From Bradyrhizobium sp. (GTDB lineage Bacteria > Pseudomonadota > Alphaproteobacteria > Rhizobiales > Xanthobacteraceae), in NCBI GenBank assembly GCA_030681365.1, contig JAUXWH010000297.1, forward strand, positions 1 to 32,101: a stretch of DNA of 32,101 nucleotides. The letters run 5' to 3'. This document shows positions 30,388 to 32,101 of this stretch, piece after piece. The position numbers and the translations under genes are program-made. Under the pieces are notes generated by a model. That model worked only from the letters and a program-made list of their open reading frames with translations. It was not told the origin of the DNA and did no database searches. Positions within the stretch are counted from its first letter, which is position 1. The number at the start of each line of letters is the position of its first letter.

Positions 30388-32101
30388 CTATCCCCCCGCC
30401 CAGACGTCCAGCACGTAGCGGTTGCTGGTGCCCATCTCCTCGATCCAGCGCATTCCCGCCTCGGCATCGGCGCCGGCCTTTTCCCGATAGATCGCCACCA
30501 GCGCGGCCTTAACGTCCGGCTCCATCTTGCCGCCGTCGCCGCAGACGTAAATGATCGCGCCCTGTTCGATCAGGCTCCACACGCGCTCCTTCTGTGCCGC
30601 CACCAGATGCTGCACATAGGTTTTCGGGCCTTCGGCGCGGGAGAACGCGGTATGCAGCTCGGTGATCCCTGCCGCGGCCCACGCCTTCAGCTCGTCCGCA
30701 TAGAGATAGTCCTGATCGGGATGGCGGCAGCCGAAGAACAGCATGGCCGGGCCGAGGCTGGCGCCCCTGGCCTTGCGTGCCTCGCGCTCCCCCAGGAAGC
30801 CGCGGAAGGGCGCCAGACCGGTTCCAGGTCCGATCATGATGATGGGGACGCCGTTATCGTCGGGCAGCCGGAAGCCGGCCTTGGTTTCGCGCACCGTGGC
30901 GTGGATGGTCTCGCCGGCATGGCGGCTGGCGAGGTAGTTCGAGCAGATGCCCTTGTAGACGCCGCGCCCGGAACTCGCGGGGCCTTCAACCACGGCGACG
31001 GTGACGCTGCAGCGCGAGGGGTCGGCCGACGGCGATGACGAGATCGAATAATAGCGCGGCGCCAGCAGCGACAGCATTTCGAGATAGGCGTGGAACGGCA
31101 GTTCGCAGGCCGGATGCTCTTCCAGGAGGTCGAACACCGATTTTCGCCTGGTCAGTATCTCCGCGCGGTAGCGTTCGGCGGCGGCGGCATCGTCGCCGAC
31201 ATAGGCCAGCAGCTTCGGCCTGGTCATCGGGCAGCGCGTGTGCTCCGACATGATCTGGATCTGCTTGCGGGTCGCTACCTGCTGCAGCTCGACGAATTCG
31301 GAGAGCAGGCGCCCGACCGACACGACGTCGCCGACCGGCAATTGCGCGCGGCGGCCTTGCGCGACCTGCAGCCGGATCTGGTCCGCCGGCAGGAAGCCGA
31401 AGCGGCGCGCGACCGCATCCACCAGCACGGGATCGTTACGCGGCACCACGCTGAGATGGTCGCCGACCCGGTAGCTCGCGCCGGCGGGCAGCTGCACCTC
31501 GATATGCCGGGTCGAGCGGTCCGAGGCGCCGGCGCCGGCCTTGTTCTGCAGTTCGACGTTGGCGAGCACCTTCATCGGCGCGACGCCGCCGAGCGCCACG
31601 ATCGCATTGACCGCCGATGGCGCCACCGGCTCGATCTGGTACAGCGGCTCGTCGTCGGCGCTGCGGCTGAAACTCGAATCGACGCCGAATTCCTTCATCG
31701 CCAGCGGGGCCGCCTTGGCGAACCAGCTCTCGAACTGGCCGTCGAGATCGCTGCGGGCATCGCCCTCGCCGCGTTCATAGACGCTGCGCCCTCCATGCGC
31801 CGCCAGCTGCTCGTCGATGATCCGCGGGACCGACTGATAGGTGGCGGCCCAGTCGCTGTTGCCGCAGCCGAACACGGCATACCGCACCTTCGAAAACGCA
31901 TCCTTCGGCAGGTCGCCGCCGAGCCATTTGACGAACCGGGTGGCGTTGTCGGGCGCGGCGCCGTTGTAGGAAGCGCAGAAGATCAGCACGCCGCCCTCTT
32001 CCGGCAGCTTGCCGACGAAATCGTCGAGCGGCGCGAGCTTGGTGGCAAACCCGTTGACCTCGGCGAGATCGGCCACCCGGGTCGCCAGTTCCTCGGCGGT
32101 G
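30388..32101 (-). CDS. self-sufficient cytochrome P450 of the CYP102 (BM3) type, reductase part, 5' end outside window
   Basis: At least 570 residues in the minus frame, open to the right edge; the apparent start at 32076 is internal. Upstream of it the frame reads TAEELATRVADLAE, the FMN phosphate loop of a flavodoxin domain. In order come the FMN domain (FCASYNGAAPDN, YAVFGCGNSDWAATYQSVP), the FAD domain (RYYSISSSPSADP, STRHIEVQLP), and the NADPH domain (MIGPGTGLAPFRGF, YVCGDGGKMEPDV), ending RYVLDVWAGG with the aromatic Trp that stacks on the flavin. The wording matches BM3 closely along its length. In CYP102 a heme domain lies N-terminal, so it should lie just beyond the window. The closely similar sulfite reductase flavoprotein is less likely given the BM3-like NSDWAATYQ segment. 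Confidence 0.9.
   Translation of the reverse strand, partial: TAEELATRVADLAEVNGFATKLAPLDDFVGKLPEEGGVLIFCASYNGAAPDNATRFVKWLGGDLPKDAFSKVRYAVFGCGNSDWAATYQSVPRIIDEQLAAHGGRSVYERGEGDARSDLDGQFESWFAKAAPLAMKEFGVDSSFSRSADDEPLYQIEPVAPSAVNAIVALGGVAPMKVLANVELQNKAGAGASDRSTRHIEVQLPAGASYRVGDHLSVVPRNDPVLVDAVARRFGFLPADQIRLQVAQGRRAQLPVGDVVSVGRLLSEFVELQQVATRKQIQIMSEHTRCPMTRPKLLAYVGDDAAAAERYRAEILTRRKSVFDLLEEHPACELPFHAYLEMLSLLAPRYYSISSSPSADPSRCSVTVAVVEGPASSGRGVYKGICSNYLASRHAGETIHATVRETKAGFRLPDDNGVPIIMIGPGTGLAPFRGFLGEREARKARGASLGPAMLFFGCRHPDQDYLYADELKAWAAAGITELHTAFSRAEGPKTYVQHLVAAQKERVWSLIEQGAIIYVCGDGGKMEPDVKAALVAIYREKAGADAEAGMRWIEEMGTSNRYVLDVWAGG

Overview
The window looks like chromosomal DNA of a Bradyrhizobium-type alphaproteobacterium (Nitrobacteraceae). 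The grounds are high GC with strong GC3, phenylacetate genes of the alphaproteobacterial type, a phasin next to a class III-type PHA synthase, and many palindromic intergenic elements of the kind scattered through Bradyrhizobium and Rhodopseudomonas genomes. No rRNA, tRNA, CRISPR array, transposase or phage gene was seen.

Layout. (1) 1-4.8 kb: the possible end of an unidentified gene, a tartrate/D-malate dehydrogenase-like enzyme (ttuC type), a divergent SDR protein that lacks the normal catalytic residues, and a divergent pair made of an HSL/arylformamidase-like hydrolase and an amidase-signature amidase. (2) 5.0-8.1 kb: a TetR regulator divergent from a single-cluster ferredoxin with a CxxHxxC motif and a cytochrome P450, followed by a cytosolic sulfite-oxidase-like molybdopterin protein. 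(3) 8.3-11.9 kb: an alpha/beta-hydrolase fused to an OsmC domain, a YeeE/YedE membrane protein, and an MDR-type oxidoreductase. (4) 12.0-20.4 kb: a phenylacetic acid (paa) locus in two convergent units. paaI-paaK plus a Tat-signal amidase lie on the plus strand. paaX and paaABCDE lie on the minus strand. Together they cover thioesterase rescue, CoA activation, ring epoxidation and repression; paaG, paaZ, paaF, paaH and paaJ are not in the window.

(5) 20.5-26.9 kb: an esterase-like hydrolase, a DUF445 membrane protein, a phasin with a clear promoter and terminator, and a tight phaE-phaC-acetyltransferase operon in which both junctions are 4-nt ATGA overlaps. The PhaE-like subunit is unusually small (126 aa). 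A divergent alpha/beta hydrolase follows. (6) 27.0-30.1 kb: two polytopic membrane proteins, one GT-C-like and one O-antigen-ligase-like. The second has visibly lower GC than its neighbours, which suggests a small acquired surface-polysaccharide segment. (7) 30.4 kb to the right edge: the reductase half of a CYP102 (P450 BM3)-type self-sufficient P450. Its N-terminal heme domain lies outside the window.

Together the genes describe peripheral aromatic, amide and ester catabolism feeding acyl-CoA pools, with two unrelated P450 electron-transfer designs and a PHA storage module. The links between modules are inference from gene order.
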